Below are positions 12,480-23,261 of a stretch of 64,000 bases of DNA, piece after piece. The stretch is taken from contig OY783210.1 of NCBI GenBank assembly GCA_963678705.1, positions 12,649,331-12,713,330 on the forward strand, read 5' to 3'. A program made the position numbers and the translations under genes. Source of the DNA: Panorpa germanica (lineage: Eukaryota; Arthropoda; Insecta; Mecoptera; Panorpidae). How positions within the stretch are numbered: the first letter of the stretch is position 1; every line of letters begins with the position of its first letter. The notes below the pieces were generated by a model. That model searched no databases, had not been told where the DNA came from, and was given only the letters and a program-made list of their open reading frames with translations.

Positions 12480-13255
12480 TTATTTTTTTTTTTTTATATT
12501 TATTTACTTATTTGCCTTGACTTTCTTTCGTCATAGCCACCATCAAACATTTTTTATACATCTTTTATAATTTATAATTCAATTTACCAATTTCTAGATA
12601 TTTCAATAATTCACTAATTAATTTTGAATCACTTAACAAAAATTTAGTATTAACAGGAAAAGTTTTAATCACATCTAATATATCACTATTCAATTTTGAT
12701 CTTTCTAAACTATAATTTATGCATTCAAATATAATATGATCTAAAGTTCCTTCTTCACCACATTGACATCTATCGTCGGATTTAATATTAATTTTGTACA
12801 GGTGAGCGGGAGTTTTGCAATGATTACTTTTGATTCTGATTATAGTTGATATAATTTTGCGGGATTCATTTCTAAACCATCTCTTCTTACTTAAATTTGG
12901 ATGTAACATATAATAATCTCTTCCTTTTAACTGACTTTTGTTAATGAAATCTCTGTTTCTCAAATTGAAGTTTAATTTTTTGATTATATTAAAAATTTCA
13001 TATGAAGGTAATTTCACTTTCATCTCAATTTCTAAATTTATTGATTCCTTTGCCAATTTATCCGCAATTTCGTTTCCTCTTATTCCACATAAATTTTATA
13101 GTATTATTCTTATTTATTATATTGAAAAACATCTCCTTAATTTTGCATGTCAAAATATTATTATTTGATTTGTTATCATTAGAATTTAAATTTTTTAAAA
13201 CACTTAAAGAATCCGCTATTATTATAATTTTATTATTATTAATATACATAATAAT
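12480..13255 (-). mobile_element. 5'-truncated LINE (RNase H-bearing, I-group-like) with 11-bp target duplication
   Basis: A minus-strand copy of a non-LTR retrotransposon's 3' end. An A-rich tail is visible as the T run at about 12482-12495 on the plus strand. The 11-mer AACATAAATTA flanks it at 12469-12479 and 13256-13266, which fixes both ends and shows insertion by target-primed reverse transcription with 5' truncation inside the RNase H region. The element therefore contains only the C-terminus of ORF2 plus the 3' UTR. A second, rearranged copy of the same family lies at 20652-21098. Confidence 0.8.
12565..13255 (-). pseudogene. LINE ORF2 C-terminus: partial RNase H plus CCHC motif, frameshifted
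   Basis: Encodes the tail of a retrotransposon polyprotein. The first part (13255 to about 13060) contains the RNase H-like string IIIIADSLSVL, whose DS fits the conserved aspartate strand. Near 13060-13090 the reading frame shifts by a short deletion: the residues GIRGNEIADKLA, the usual end of RNase H, are read in the frame of the downstream 163-codon open region (12565-13056). The expected histidine segment between the conserved W and G is missing. At residues 97-112 of that open region lies C-x-C-x7-H-x4-C (CQCGEEGTLDHIIFEC), the zinc-knuckle-like motif seen after RNase H or RT in I, LOA, jockey and related clades. No start codon is expected because this is a truncated fragment. Broken and not functional. 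Confidence 0.8.
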
Positions 13256-13875
13256 AACATAAATTAAATGTATTAAAACCATTTCATCTTTTCTCCGAAT
13301 GCTATATGATTTTTTGAGGAAGATGAAGTGAATTTCCATCACATTACTAGTGTGTGAAACTCGGAAGTGTGGCCTCTGATATCTACGCCTCAAGTTTAAC
13401 AAAAAAGAAACATGTAAGAACTGTGTATATATCAAGAGGAAATTAAGTTATTTCATAATTATCTAACATAAAATGTAACCCAGTTATTTTGTTTGGTTAA
13501 GCTACAGTTATATTCTCTTATAGATATAAACAATATCTTCAATTTTATTAGGAATCGTAAATTTTTAATCAAACTTATGTCAAATCAAAAACTTTTATTT
13601 TAGTAACTTACATACACATTATAATAATTACACTGTTTAACTTAAATCACACTATCCTATCAGAAATCAAAGAAACGATATTTAAAGTTTATTATTTAAA
13701 TAGTCAATATGCACAGTGAGTTCTGTCGACTCCAAATATCAACTATGTTGGCAGTTATTCCGATGAGTGCATGGTCATTGTTTTACCGACAGACGAGCTT
13801 TGTACCAACTAAAGAAATATAATTTCTTTACTTAGATATAACTAATTTCTACTTTACCATTATTAAATTAATTGT

Positions 13876-13945
13876 ACTGCTCACTGAGGGGATCGATCCG
13901 AAGACGCAGCAGTCAGCGTCCAGCATAAATGCTCTCGCCCACTGT
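13876..13945 (-). mobile_element. tRNA-derived SINE head (relic)
   Basis: On the minus strand a G+C-rich 70-bp segment reads GTGGGCGAGAGC (D-arm or A-box-like), then GCTGGACGCTGACTGC (anticodon-arm-like), then CGGATCGATCCCC (B-box/T-arm-like). This order and spacing match a tRNA-like RNA polymerase III promoter. It lacks recognisable acceptor-stem pairing and a CCA-compatible 3' end, so a SINE head is more likely than a working tRNA gene. The 3' body of the SINE is not delimited. Confidence 0.4.
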
Positions 13946-14043
13946 CTTATCTATGCAATGTTTAAAATTAATTATAATCTTCATTAAACATAACTTGTTG
14001 CATTTAATATAATTATTTTTATTTCTTAATATTTTGCAAGCTG

Positions 14044-14096
14044 AATAGGTTAAAACATAAAATTAAAACTAAAACACTAGGTGTGAATGATACTTT
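14044..14096 (+). repeat. Terminus of the ATTCCCAC-type MITE family (family C)
   Basis: The sequence ACATAAAATTAAAACTAAAA followed by GGTGTGAATGATACTTTA matches, with a few changes, the ends at 44265-44329 (same orientation) and 47369-47420 (opposite). The TCATTCCCAC-like terminus is preceded by TAAAGTA on the complement, as in the 56.09-kb element. The opposite end of this copy was not found. Confidence 0.35.
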
Positions 14097-14580
14097 ATTT
14101 TTGTAAAAACTAATAAAGGTTGAAATTCTAAGCCCAGTACAACGCATGTAATGTTCATACTATTTTTTAGTTTTTCTTACATAATTATGGCCATTATTTT
14201 TGTTGTTATTTTTTTATGAATATGCGTGCGTTATGTAAAATACGGTCTTCCCTGTTATTATAAATGTGTATTTTATACAATTATAGATCTCCATTTACAA
14301 CATTTTTTATGGATATGAATTTGACTGTTTTTTAACATGCAAGATTTATACTTTGTTAATATTAAACACTGTCAATTTGAATTAGGATTAGAAGTTGTTT
14401 CAGGAGTATACAGGATACCAGTTTTAATAATAACGGCGAAAGTGAAAATGGACAAGTTTAGTAGCGATGCAAAGTGTCAAGGTATTCGAGATATCGTATT
14501 GGATAATAGAATGTTTAATATAAAATGAGTTTCGTTATATTTTTTATGAATCTGTTTCATTTTATTGCAGTTGCAGTTAG

Positions 14581-14632
14581 TAGTGACGCTTCACGGTAGA
14601 TTATTGTGTCTACAGGTTCAATCCCCGTACTA
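14581..14632 (+). other. B-box-like motif, possible SINE relic
   Basis: GGTTCAATCCCC at 14615-14626 closely matches the RNA polymerase III B box (GGTTCGANTCC), with GACGCTTCACGGTAG about 30 bp upstream as a poor A-box candidate. No tRNA cloverleaf can be drawn. Weak call. Confidence 0.25.
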
Positions 14633-14729
14633 TTGATATATTTTCTGTGTTTAGTTGTTGTCAGAAGATTAGGTTAATAGATTTATGTCTTTACATAATC
14701 ATAAACTTAACAAACAGCGATGTAGTTTA

Positions 14730-14815
14730 CATATATGGACCTTGACACCATAAAAACTGTCAACATAGTCGGTGATAGGAAATAGGCCTACGTTAAATAA
14801 ATTAAATGTAACAAA
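14730..14815 (+). repeat. Family-C internal module, copy 1
   Basis: Shares the words ACACCATAAAAACTGTCAAC, TCGGTGATAGG and TACGTTAAATAAATTAAA with segments at 42637-42740 and 47575-47690. Three dispersed same-strand copies mark an old repeat family whose termini probably are the ATTCCCAC ends found near two of them. Confidence 0.4.
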
Positions 14816-15487
14816 ATTTAGGAGAGGTTAATTTCTTAAGCAGCAATTCGTGGTTGTCTTTGTGAAAATTTATTATTTAATTTAAACATGTCTTAAATTG
14901 CATCGTAAGTCATTCACAGACTTTTCCTTTAGTTTATCTTCCAGTTTTCTTTCTACATCTCACACAAGTTAATTTTATTCATATATTTTCCATTTTTTCA
15001 TAAACGAAGTATGTTAGGGTGTCACAAATATCACACATGATTCAATGTATACGCCCCTATTTTTTTTTATTCGCTTTTGTCATATTACTAACTCATGAAA
15101 AACAACGTATGGGGAAATAGAAAAGCTGGAAAATTGGATCGATTCTCATTAAATGTGACTTACTGCGTGAACCGAAGCGAACTGTCTCTACTAAATTGCT
15201 ATACTCGAAAAATTATAGTAGGAAAAATAATGTGTTTATTTTATGTAACATAAGGTTACGGTATGTTTTTTGTATTAGAGAATTCTACTCATGATAATGT
15301 AATTATTAGAGATTTGTATTCTACAAATAATTGAAAGTTTGTTGAACTTATTATTTCCATAGAAATATTTATGTTTTCCAGTATTCGGTAACATCGGTAA
15401 TTTGATCTGATATCACCGTCGGTTAACAATTCGTGCAATTGCTGTGGCAAAATATGCGTAAAGGAAATTCAACACAACAATTTTAAC

Positions 15488-15782
15488 ATGCAAAAAGTGT
15501 GTATCAAAAAATTCCCAAAAATTCTCACAATCAACGATGCTTCTATGATCCCACTATTAAACCATCCACCTTATTCGCGTGATCTGGCATCATGTAACTT
15601 TTATCAATTCCATAATGTCAAAGTTGCATTAAAAGGAACAAGATTTCAACCGTTGAATTCGTGAAAGGAAAAGCTGCAACATTATGAACGTGTCCACCGT
15701 AAAAGACTTCCAGTACTGTTTTAAACACTGGAAAATTCGCATGGAGCGGTGGAGAGATATAGGAGGGGAGGGGGTATATTGA
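15488..15782 (+). pseudogene. Mariner transposase C-terminal fragment (broken)
   Basis: The frame opening at 15488 reads 58 codons and contains LNHPPYSRDLASCNFYQF, the degenerate form of the mariner signature around the third catalytic aspartate (HPPYSPDLAPxDFxxF), followed by LKGTRF. A stop at 15662-15664 and a frameshift follow. The reading then resumes in another frame from about 15705 with DFQYCFKHWKIRMERWRD and ends at the stop at 15780-15782. HWKIRMER is the typical mariner C-terminus. Only the last third of the ~345-residue transposase remains; the first two catalytic residues and the DNA-binding domain are absent. I could not identify either inverted terminal repeat. The frame breaks make it non-functional. 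Confidence 0.85.
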
Positions 15783-15810
15783 ATCGTATTTTCAATGGTT
15801 TCGGTATTAA

Positions 15811-15884
15811 TCCTTTGCGGTCGAGTATCATCGCCACATATGCAACAAATCACTCATTGTTAAAAAAGTTTCGACCGCAAAGGG
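15811..15884. mobile_element. 74-bp piggyBac-like miniature element, TTAA duplication
   Basis: A 14-bp inverted repeat, TCCTTTGCGGTCGA at 15811-15824 and TCGACCGCAAAGGG at 15871-15884 (one mismatch), is bounded on both sides by TTAA (15807-15810 and 15885-15888). CCCTTTG-type termini with a TTAA target duplication are the known signature of the piggyBac superfamily. The 46-bp interior has no coding capacity. It sits about 30 bp beyond the mariner remnant's stop, probably inside the old mariner 3' region. Confidence 0.7.
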
Positions 15885-15949
15885 TTAAAACTGCTTTGGG
15901 CTATGACGCTCATATAATGTTACGTAGTAAAAGTTAAAACATTAGGCTT

Positions 15950-17580
15950 TATCTCACTGGAACAGACTACGTACTACAGCCGACTATCATAGACTTGATT
16001 CTACGGCAAAAATCTTACAATTGAACACACTTGTCGAAGTCGTTTGTTCTTCACAAATTATTGTTATTGAAAACTAAAAACTAAACTTCTGTCATTTTTG
16101 TGTTAAGTAGGGTGTATTGAAGTTGTTTCACGTTAACACATTTTGTCGTTAGAGCATGCTCCTACTTTAATGTTTATCTATACACATTGTCGTCGGCAGC
16201 AAAATTTCAGCTCGACTGAGCATGGCTATTTTGGTTCTTTCCGATTCAGAAGATCAGAAAAATACGGACATAGTCTGTCCTAATGACAGTTCTAATTTTT
16301 TAATCTAAATATTCTAAGTTCAATAACACACTTAATACAAGAATGCTGTTAAGGCAAGTTAAAACACTCGTATAACGTTATTTATCAACAAAATCTGACT
16401 TTATATTAATTATAGTTTTAATAATCCAAGTTAATAAAATGTCTAACATAAAGGCAAATATAAAGCTAACTTTATAACAAAAGATATAGGTTATAAAAAA
16501 GGTTTCTTTATTATCCACATCCCCTACAGTTCAGGATAAAGAAGAAGAAGAAATCTCTGTATATTTTATTTACCTAATACCATCCGTCATGTTTGGGTTA
16601 AAAGGAACCATATGAAATATGAAATATCCTGTTAGATAGAGAAGGATATATATTTATGTAGTATGTATATAAGTTTATTGATCCATAGCAACCTGGATTT
16701 GATTTGACACATGAAATGGACCTGACTTTTTTTTTGATCATGTGAACTGACTTACATACATGTAGCGGAATGAAGTCAAAACATACTGCAGCTTTACCAT
16801 GGCTCGGCGCGTCAGCGGTGGAATAGGAGAACGCTTAATATACGTAAAAGATATGATTGATGTTTCTCAGAATTTCTGATTCTATAAGACACATGTCTGC
16901 TGTGTACGTTAATGTAAAAATAATTCTGAATATTGAATCAGAATATGTTATATTAAATATGGATTATCTTTGGATGTATTTAGAACTATACATAGTTGTA
17001 AGTTTATTCTAGCTTAAGATAATATAATGAAAGAATACAAAACAAATAAATGCAATGAATTCTCCATCAGATGGAAAACGAAAAAATTTCAAAACATTTA
17101 TAAGAATGAAAATATATGAGTTTCAAATTTTCTGCAATGCTGTAGTATTCTAAAATTCATTGAATTTTTATCTGTCAATGTGTCAATTCTAAAATATGAC
17201 CAATCTTTGACATGATCAGAATGGCGCACAATATTAAATTGTTGCTTTCATTGGAAGACCCTATAATTTTTGTATAAATAATCAAATTTTCAATAATTCT
17301 TTTACTTTTAATTATTTTTATTTTAACTAGCGACAATCAAATAATAAGTACAAATATGTTGAGAAATATGACATCGCTACTCACTATAACACAGCCATTG
17401 TATAGTAATGTATTTACTCCAACATACTACATTGCCTAGATGTGATAGCTACCCGACTAATTTTTATGTCTTTTTTATTAACTGATCAAACAATCCTAAT
17501 TTATTGTTCTACAATATATAATTTTTTTGAAATATCTATAGAACCATATATATATATTACATTAAAACTATAGCTTTTTA
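15950..17580. other. AT-rich spacer
   Basis: No gene or transposon end recognised. A slightly G+C-richer patch near 16780-16840 and one near 16140-16270 have no open frame of note. Confidence 0.45.
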
Positions 17581-17589
17581 TACTTTCTA

Positions 17590-18090
17590 AGGCGTCATTC
17601 CCACTCACTGTTTTGATATTTAATTTACCGTTTTTATTTAATATTGTAATCTAGATTTCAGGTTCTCGTTTAAGAATTCGTTTTCATTTTTGTGTTTTGA
17701 TTTAAGTTTGGTAAATTTAGTTGGTGCGTATGTATCGTTAGTAATATAAATTTTGACAGTTCTACAAAATTGTATGTGAAATAATTAAAATTGCTATTTT
17801 TATTAACAATTAGTAATAGACATTGTTTTCACTTCTATATTTTTAAAAACTGACATTAAACTTCTTTTAAAAGTAAATTATACTGCATTTTGACAGATTA
17901 TCATATTTTGGAGGCTATAAGATAATATAGTTTTTCTTAATTTAATATTTTTAATTTAAAACATTGGACCTTATAAGGTTCTAGAAAAACTAAGAAAACG
18001 TGATGACTACGCGTATTGCCATATGCTAAACAATTTAAATTAAATACTAAATACAAAATAAATTTAAAGCAGTGAGTGGGAATAATATTT
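17590..18090 (+). mobile_element. Family-B MITE (501 bp), ATTCCCACTCACTG termini, TA duplication
   Basis: Inverted termini centre on ATTCCCACTCACTG (17597-17610) and its complement CAGTGAGTGGGAAT (18070-18083). TA dinucleotides lie just outside a 7-bp extension on each side (17588-17589 and 18091-18092). A full-length copy in the opposite orientation is at 56089-56594 and shares the interior throughout (for example TTAGTTGGTGCGTATG and GCAATACGC-type words). The length, TA flanks and lack of coding fit a Tc1/mariner-type MITE, though superfamily is inferred from the TA alone. Confidence 0.65.
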
Positions 18091-18269
18091 TAGTCTACCG
18101 CATCTTAAAATTTGCTTTATAATTATTAATATCTCGCTTCATAGCTAATCAAAACATATTATCAACACATTTAAATGTTAACAAATCTCTTAACAAGTAA
18201 CACTGCAGTAGTAAATACAAATTCCTTGTATTTTATTCAATTTAGTTTTTTGTACATTATTTAAATCCT

Positions 18270-18530
18270 CATGATTTATCGTCACTTATCTATATTCGGC
18301 GTCTACGTCGCTATCGGCTTTCAGCGTCGGGTCCGTTGGGATAAAACTTTGTATGAACAGTCGAGTCGTGTCTGGGATCCAGTATCCAGATCTACTTATA
18401 AATAAGTGGAAGAAACTAAATTTAAGCGGTAGTATTTCATTTCAAGTGAATTACTTTTTATTTTATTTACAAACACATATTTACTATATGTTTTCCCTTG
18501 TTTCTTTCGTCTAACCAATGAATAGGACAT
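18270..18530 (+). other. CpG-rich patch with two overlapping open frames
   Basis: A segment of about 110 bp (18295-18405) is much richer in CG than its surroundings. One frame stays open for about 75 codons from 18290 to 18514 and another for about 35 codons. Codon composition in the first 45 codons is not AT-driven, so a decayed exon or a G+C-rich repeat is possible. No family is recognised. Confidence 0.2.
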
Positions 18531-19230
18531 ATATTTGACGTCTTTCAGACACATTTTTTTTTCTCATTTTTTCAGATAGGTATTTTTATGAATATAAGTA
18601 CATGAGAATTGTTCTAAAGAATCTTGTACATGCCTGAAGGATATAAATTGTCATATTTTTTATGTTATATGTGAATTACATTATATGAAACACTTTTGTG
18701 GCAAACCTGTCGGAACGAATTTATGTAAAATATGTTGAATTTTAAATATTTTATGAAGTAAATGTCTCGCAATTTAAAAGCCTTCAGATTTAGTTGAAAC
18801 ATAAAGTTGTGAAATTTTATGTTACTGAATTTAGTGCACGAGGTGTCACGTCATTATGTATGTGTGTGTGAGGACTGTATACAACGATTTTGAAATATGC
18901 ATTAGTATTAGTATATATTTGCACAGTATGTTTCTCGACAGGGGTACTATGAAATCACGGGGTGCTCATGATAAATAGGGCTCCCCCAAGCGTTAATTAA
19001 ATTAAAACAAGTCACAAGAAACATTATACACTGCTATGCGACCATTTTTTCAAAAGTTCTGTTTGTTACGTCAGAAATTCTCATTGATAATGAAACGAAT
19101 TAAATATGATGTTGTTTCGCCAATATGAACCTTTGAACATACATGAATTTTAATGAAAATGTGTCACTGCTCGATATGGCTATCGCTGACACGGATGATA
19201 ACATCTCATTTAAAACACCCAGATACAATG

Positions 19231-19859
19231 GGCTTGTGTCCTCATTTTTTAGTGGTCGATTTTTCAATTGTTGATTGAAATTGATGTTAATAAATGTGTA
19301 TTGGCGTGTCTATTTTATTAAATATCTAAATATTGACGGAGATATAGCAATTAAAAGTTTGAATTGTAGTTTTAGCGCTAGAAATGGTCGGCCATATTTG
19401 TATGACGTGAAATGCATTTTAACGTCAGTTATTTGTTGAGTAGGTCAGTGCTGTGGTAATGTTTTGTAGCTGTTGGTAGTCAAATAATCAAGTCAAGTCA
19501 AAGAATAATAAGTTTTTATTTTATTTAACCCTGCCAAGGCAGACATAATATTGGAATTTTATTGTTCCTTGAAACAGTTGTAAATAATATTTGATATTTT
19601 GATATATAAATACATATAGCAGAGATTTATGATCTGTAAGGTTGGTAACCTTACACAGGGATTGTGATGTCACATGCACTTGGAATGTGTACAACGTTGA
19701 ATCTCTTTAATAATTAAAGAGACAAAATGACTTTTTTAATTGCTAATAACTCTTAACATATAAGGAGTTATTAAAAAATAATTGAACATTTGAGGTTCTA
19801 GTAACCCACTTTATCAATATATAGGACAGTTTTAGAGAAATTAAGACATAGGACATATG
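19231..19859 (+). mobile_element. Family-A element copy 1 (GGCTTGTGTCC termini)
   Basis: A ~610-bp non-coding element starting GGGCTTGTGTCCTCATTTTT. The better-preserved copy at 41.4 kb shows the right end as TTGGACACAAGCC, the complement of the start; here the right end is eroded to TAGGACATATGA. The right half contains three short palindromes kept across copies: TCTCTTTAATAATTAAAGAG, an AAGGTT-GG-TAACCTT pair, and a TAATAACTC/GAGTTATTA pair. No transposase. The superfamily is not assigned, and no reliable target duplication is visible. Confidence 0.7.
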
Positions 19860-20651
19860 ATATACAAGGTGTTTGTTTTAACTGAGACGGTACTAAACGC
19901 GGCGCTGTTATTTCTTTTACAACTCTTTTCTATAATTGAAACAAATAAATATGTAACAATTCGTAAAGCTGAACAAATTTAAACAATATTTTGTTATTGA
20001 CTCCGCTTTCAAAAATAAAATATCCAAAGCACCGTTTGAATTTGACCACAGATGGATTTATGGCACCTACTATATTAGATGGTTTATAAATCAGGATATG
20101 AATGTTCCCTGTCGTATTCTCCCCTCGTGCCTCAAAGGATAGGGAGTGGGAGTGTAACCTTAAGGTCAATAATCGTCGTTCAATTTATTGTGACAAATAG
20201 AGGCATGTCAGAACTCTTAACCCTAAGGCTATCTTGAAAAATAGTGAACAAAAAGACTGGATTTATATTTATTGGGGTATATATTATATCATCGAATATG
20301 GTGTAAATAAAAATCAGAGCTGTACCAGATATTTATAGGGGTTATTGATAAGTAACCCTCATGAAATGATTAATACTATCACACTGTTAGATTTTAGATA
20401 ACATTGTTTTAATTAGATACTTTACACGTAACTTTATTTAGTTTAATTAAGTATTTGAAATATTGATAATTATGTAGAAACATGTGAGAGACAAGCCAGG
20501 CAAAGATGTAGAATTGATACGCCTAATACTGTTTGCAGTATTAGTTTAAATGCATAAATACATTTCCTTAAACATATGATTTAATCAAGCAGAAAAATCA
20601 GTTCAGGTAGTTTAATTTAAAAACCTATTACACCAATAAGTAGTGATAATA

Positions 20652-21098
20652 TATTTTTTTTATATTTATTTACTTATTTGCTTTTATTCATCATATCCAC
20701 CATCAAACATTTTTTATTTCAAAACATTATTTCAATAATTCACTGATTCATTTTGAATCACTTAACAAAAATTTAGTATTAACAGGAAAAGTTTTAATCA
20801 CATCTAATATATCACTATTCAATTTTGATCTTTCTAAACTATAATTTATGCATTCAAATATAATATGATCCAAAGTTCCTTCTTCACCACATTGACATCT
20901 ATCGTCAGATTTAATATTAATTTTGTACAGGTGAGCTGGAGTTTTACAATGATTACATCTCTTCTTACTTAAATTTGGATTCGGAAACTTTTAACTGACT
21001 TTTGTTAATGAAATCAGTTAAAATTAGAAGTCTGTTAAAAGGAAGAGATTATTATATGTTACATCCAAATTTAAGTAAGAAAAGATGGTTTAGAAATG
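20652..21098 (-). mobile_element. LINE copy 2: 5'-inverted (twin-primed), 13-bp target duplication
   Basis: The A-tail side (T run at 20654-20661) through about 21018 matches the 3' part of the 12.5-kb LINE on the minus strand, with a deletion of about 60 bp near 20956. From about 21020 to 21098 the same family continues in the opposite orientation (sense on the plus strand, coding GRDYYMLHPNLSKKRWF). Inverted segments 20957-20980 and 21063-21086 pair with one another. AGTAGTGATAATA flanks the whole at 20639-20651 and 21099-21111. A 5' inversion with one shared target duplication is the known product of twin priming during target-primed reverse transcription. Confidence 0.8.
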
Positions 21099-21780
21099 AG
21101 TAGTGATAATAGCATTTGATATTAGCCCCCTCAATTGTGATTGAATATTGCAGTTTATTATTTAAATATTTCGCATAAATTTCAAATTAGTATCATATAT
21201 GTATTCAAGTTGTTACAAACAAGCATTTTTATTGTCAGAAAATTAGGGGATAAAAGTTTAACTATCGTCAGCTAAATGTCACTAAACCAAAAGACAATTA
21301 TTTGATCTCGCGTAAAATAATGAAAACCTGTCAATTAATAGCTGCTTAATTAACTTTGTCGGACACTGGTTCATTAAAAACCATATTAGTAAAATTCAAC
21401 TCGTTGAAATTACAATTAATTCAATTTTTACCCATTCAGTTATGAGTCAGCCTTTTTATTGATATGTGTGTGTATTTCTATCATCATTCCTCGGACAAGT
21501 TAATTGTAAGTCTATACACTCGCTGTTAAATGTCATCCATTATTTGGTATCCATTTCTAATTTCCAGTGAAGTGCTCTACTTAACAACGGTGCAGCTCAT
21601 ATACCTAACATTTATACAGAAAAATGTTGAATATACAAATTATAGAAAATTGAGTTTTCTTATCAGATTTATAATACCACTATTATCTTAAGGCCAACTA
21701 GTAAGAAGAGAAACAATTAGAGGCCTATATATTATATATATATTAAAATTGAGGCTAGTAAGTTATATTGAGAATCAGTG

Positions 21781-22513
21781 TTACAGCGAATTAGCTGCAT
21801 CGTATCTTAACTCTAGTTTTTGTAAATAGTCTAGTACATTATTCTGAACAGAATTAGATATTTTTTCATCAACTGTTTGAATTGATGTATTTCTTAAACT
21901 GCATAAGACACCTGCTATTAAATTGGATATAAATTCATTCTTCATATAGGTGTACAATTCTGCTACAAATTTAATTTAAAAACAAAGAAATTCTACCGCA
22001 ACTATATCGCTTTGAACTTTCATCCAACATTTTGCAGATTGCAGACCTATATTCGCATCTACGTAGTATGTAACATAACCTTAGCGCACATTAGGCAGAA
22101 TAGACGGGAGTTAAAATCCCCCGTTGAAACTGTCCTGGCCGCCGACATTTCTGATTCTCTTTGATTCTCGTATTCTGGGCTTCCTTTTATCAACCTTGTC
22201 GGATCACTGGATTCTGGATATTGAAATGTATTTTTGGAGGTTTTACTGGAAGTGGAAAACACCGTTTGCCCGCAATATGTTAACACTATATAGTACATTT
22301 GATGGACGGTGCTGCACTTGAACTTTAGATATGAATTATTCGTTCCTTTTGCATAAAAGAATCGTCCTTGTTACTTTTCCACTTTGCTACAACTTAAATA
22401 CTTGGGCTGATGATAAACAATGGTATCACATACGCATTCAAGTAAATACAGGTAACACAGTAAACAGCCAACGCATTTCAGTTAATCCACACAAAACACC
22501 ACAAATTTTCCTG
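21781..22513 (-). pseudogene. Decayed protein-coding region of unknown family
   Basis: Protein-like reading runs along the minus strand for about 730 bp with several breaks. From the C-terminal end: 64 codons are open from 21975 to 21784 (IKFVAELYTYMKNEF near the start, LQKLELRYDAANSL at the end). A TAA at 21976-21978 separates these from about 34 further codons in the same frame (GLQSAKCWMKVQSDI). A one-base shift near 22075 leads to a 79-codon frame (22298-22062) with YPESSDPTRLIKGSPEYE and GDFNSRLFCLMCAK. Another shift near 22250 leads to VQVQHRPSNVLYSVNILRAN further upstream. The 5' limit at 22513 follows TTTTATAG, a plausible splice acceptor. The amino-acid mix is balanced and quite unlike AT-rich noise. 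I do not recognise the family and find no transposase, RT or capsid motif. It may be an exon of a large host gene, duplicated and decayed. Confidence 0.6.
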
Positions 22514-22529
22514 CTATAAAATTGAATAC

Positions 22530-23260
22530 AAAATAATAATTTTCTCTAATAGTTTTTATATTTTAAATATTAACGTTACAAGATATGTCGAAAGTAGGTC
22601 AAATATAACAGAAAAAAAACCATAAAAATATACATAATATAACAAAATATTTAACATATAAAAAAAAACGCTATAAAACTCTTAAACTAATAAAACATAA
22701 ATCTCTTTCACAGTTATCCGCATATATTTTCTAACTATTTATATTTGATATAAAAGTATTAAGCCTTGTTCAAAATGAAACTTTACGAGCTTACTTTATA
22801 GATCTCCTTATCCCATTAAAAAGTTGACCAATAACTATTCTCATACCTTTAACTTTAACTTTAACTTTACCTTTACTTGTATAAAAGTGCTACATCTTTA
22901 TTACAAATTTTAAAAGATATTGCAACAAAAAATATACTTAAGATTTTATATTTTCTCAAGTTAACAAGTATACTTTTTAACACAAATTATGTTTTTATTT
23001 TTTGATCTATATTGGGTTTTCTTATTGCGTTTTCTTTTCATTATTTAATTCCATATTGTTCTTATACACTGTCATAGTTTTATACCAGTTTTTTCAATTA
23101 CAATTCATGTGAGAAATAAGCCTAACTATTGAAATCGCATCAATATATTAATAGAAGAAAATGAGGTGATTTTTTCATGTTTGTAAATAATACTAACTTT
23201 TTTTTAAATATTTATTTGAGTGCATCAACTAGATAGTTATTAGCACTAAAAACATATATA
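22530..23260. other. AT-rich spacer with short CTTTAA repeats
   Basis: Contains about five head-to-tail CTTTAA/CTTTAC units at 22849-22878. No gene or mobile element recognised. Confidence 0.45.
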
Positions 23261-23261
23261 C

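Noticed and set aside
12938..13262. Two plus-strand frames of 76 and 86 codons
   Set aside because: Antisense shadows of the LINE ORF2 fragment on the minus strand.
13876..13945. A functional tRNA gene
   Set aside because: A- and B-box-like blocks are present but no acceptor-stem pairing or standard cloverleaf can be drawn; a SINE head fits better.
22849..22878. CTTTAA/CTTTAC repeats as telomere-like sequence
   Set aside because: Only about five imperfect units, and not the arthropod telomere repeat TTAGG.
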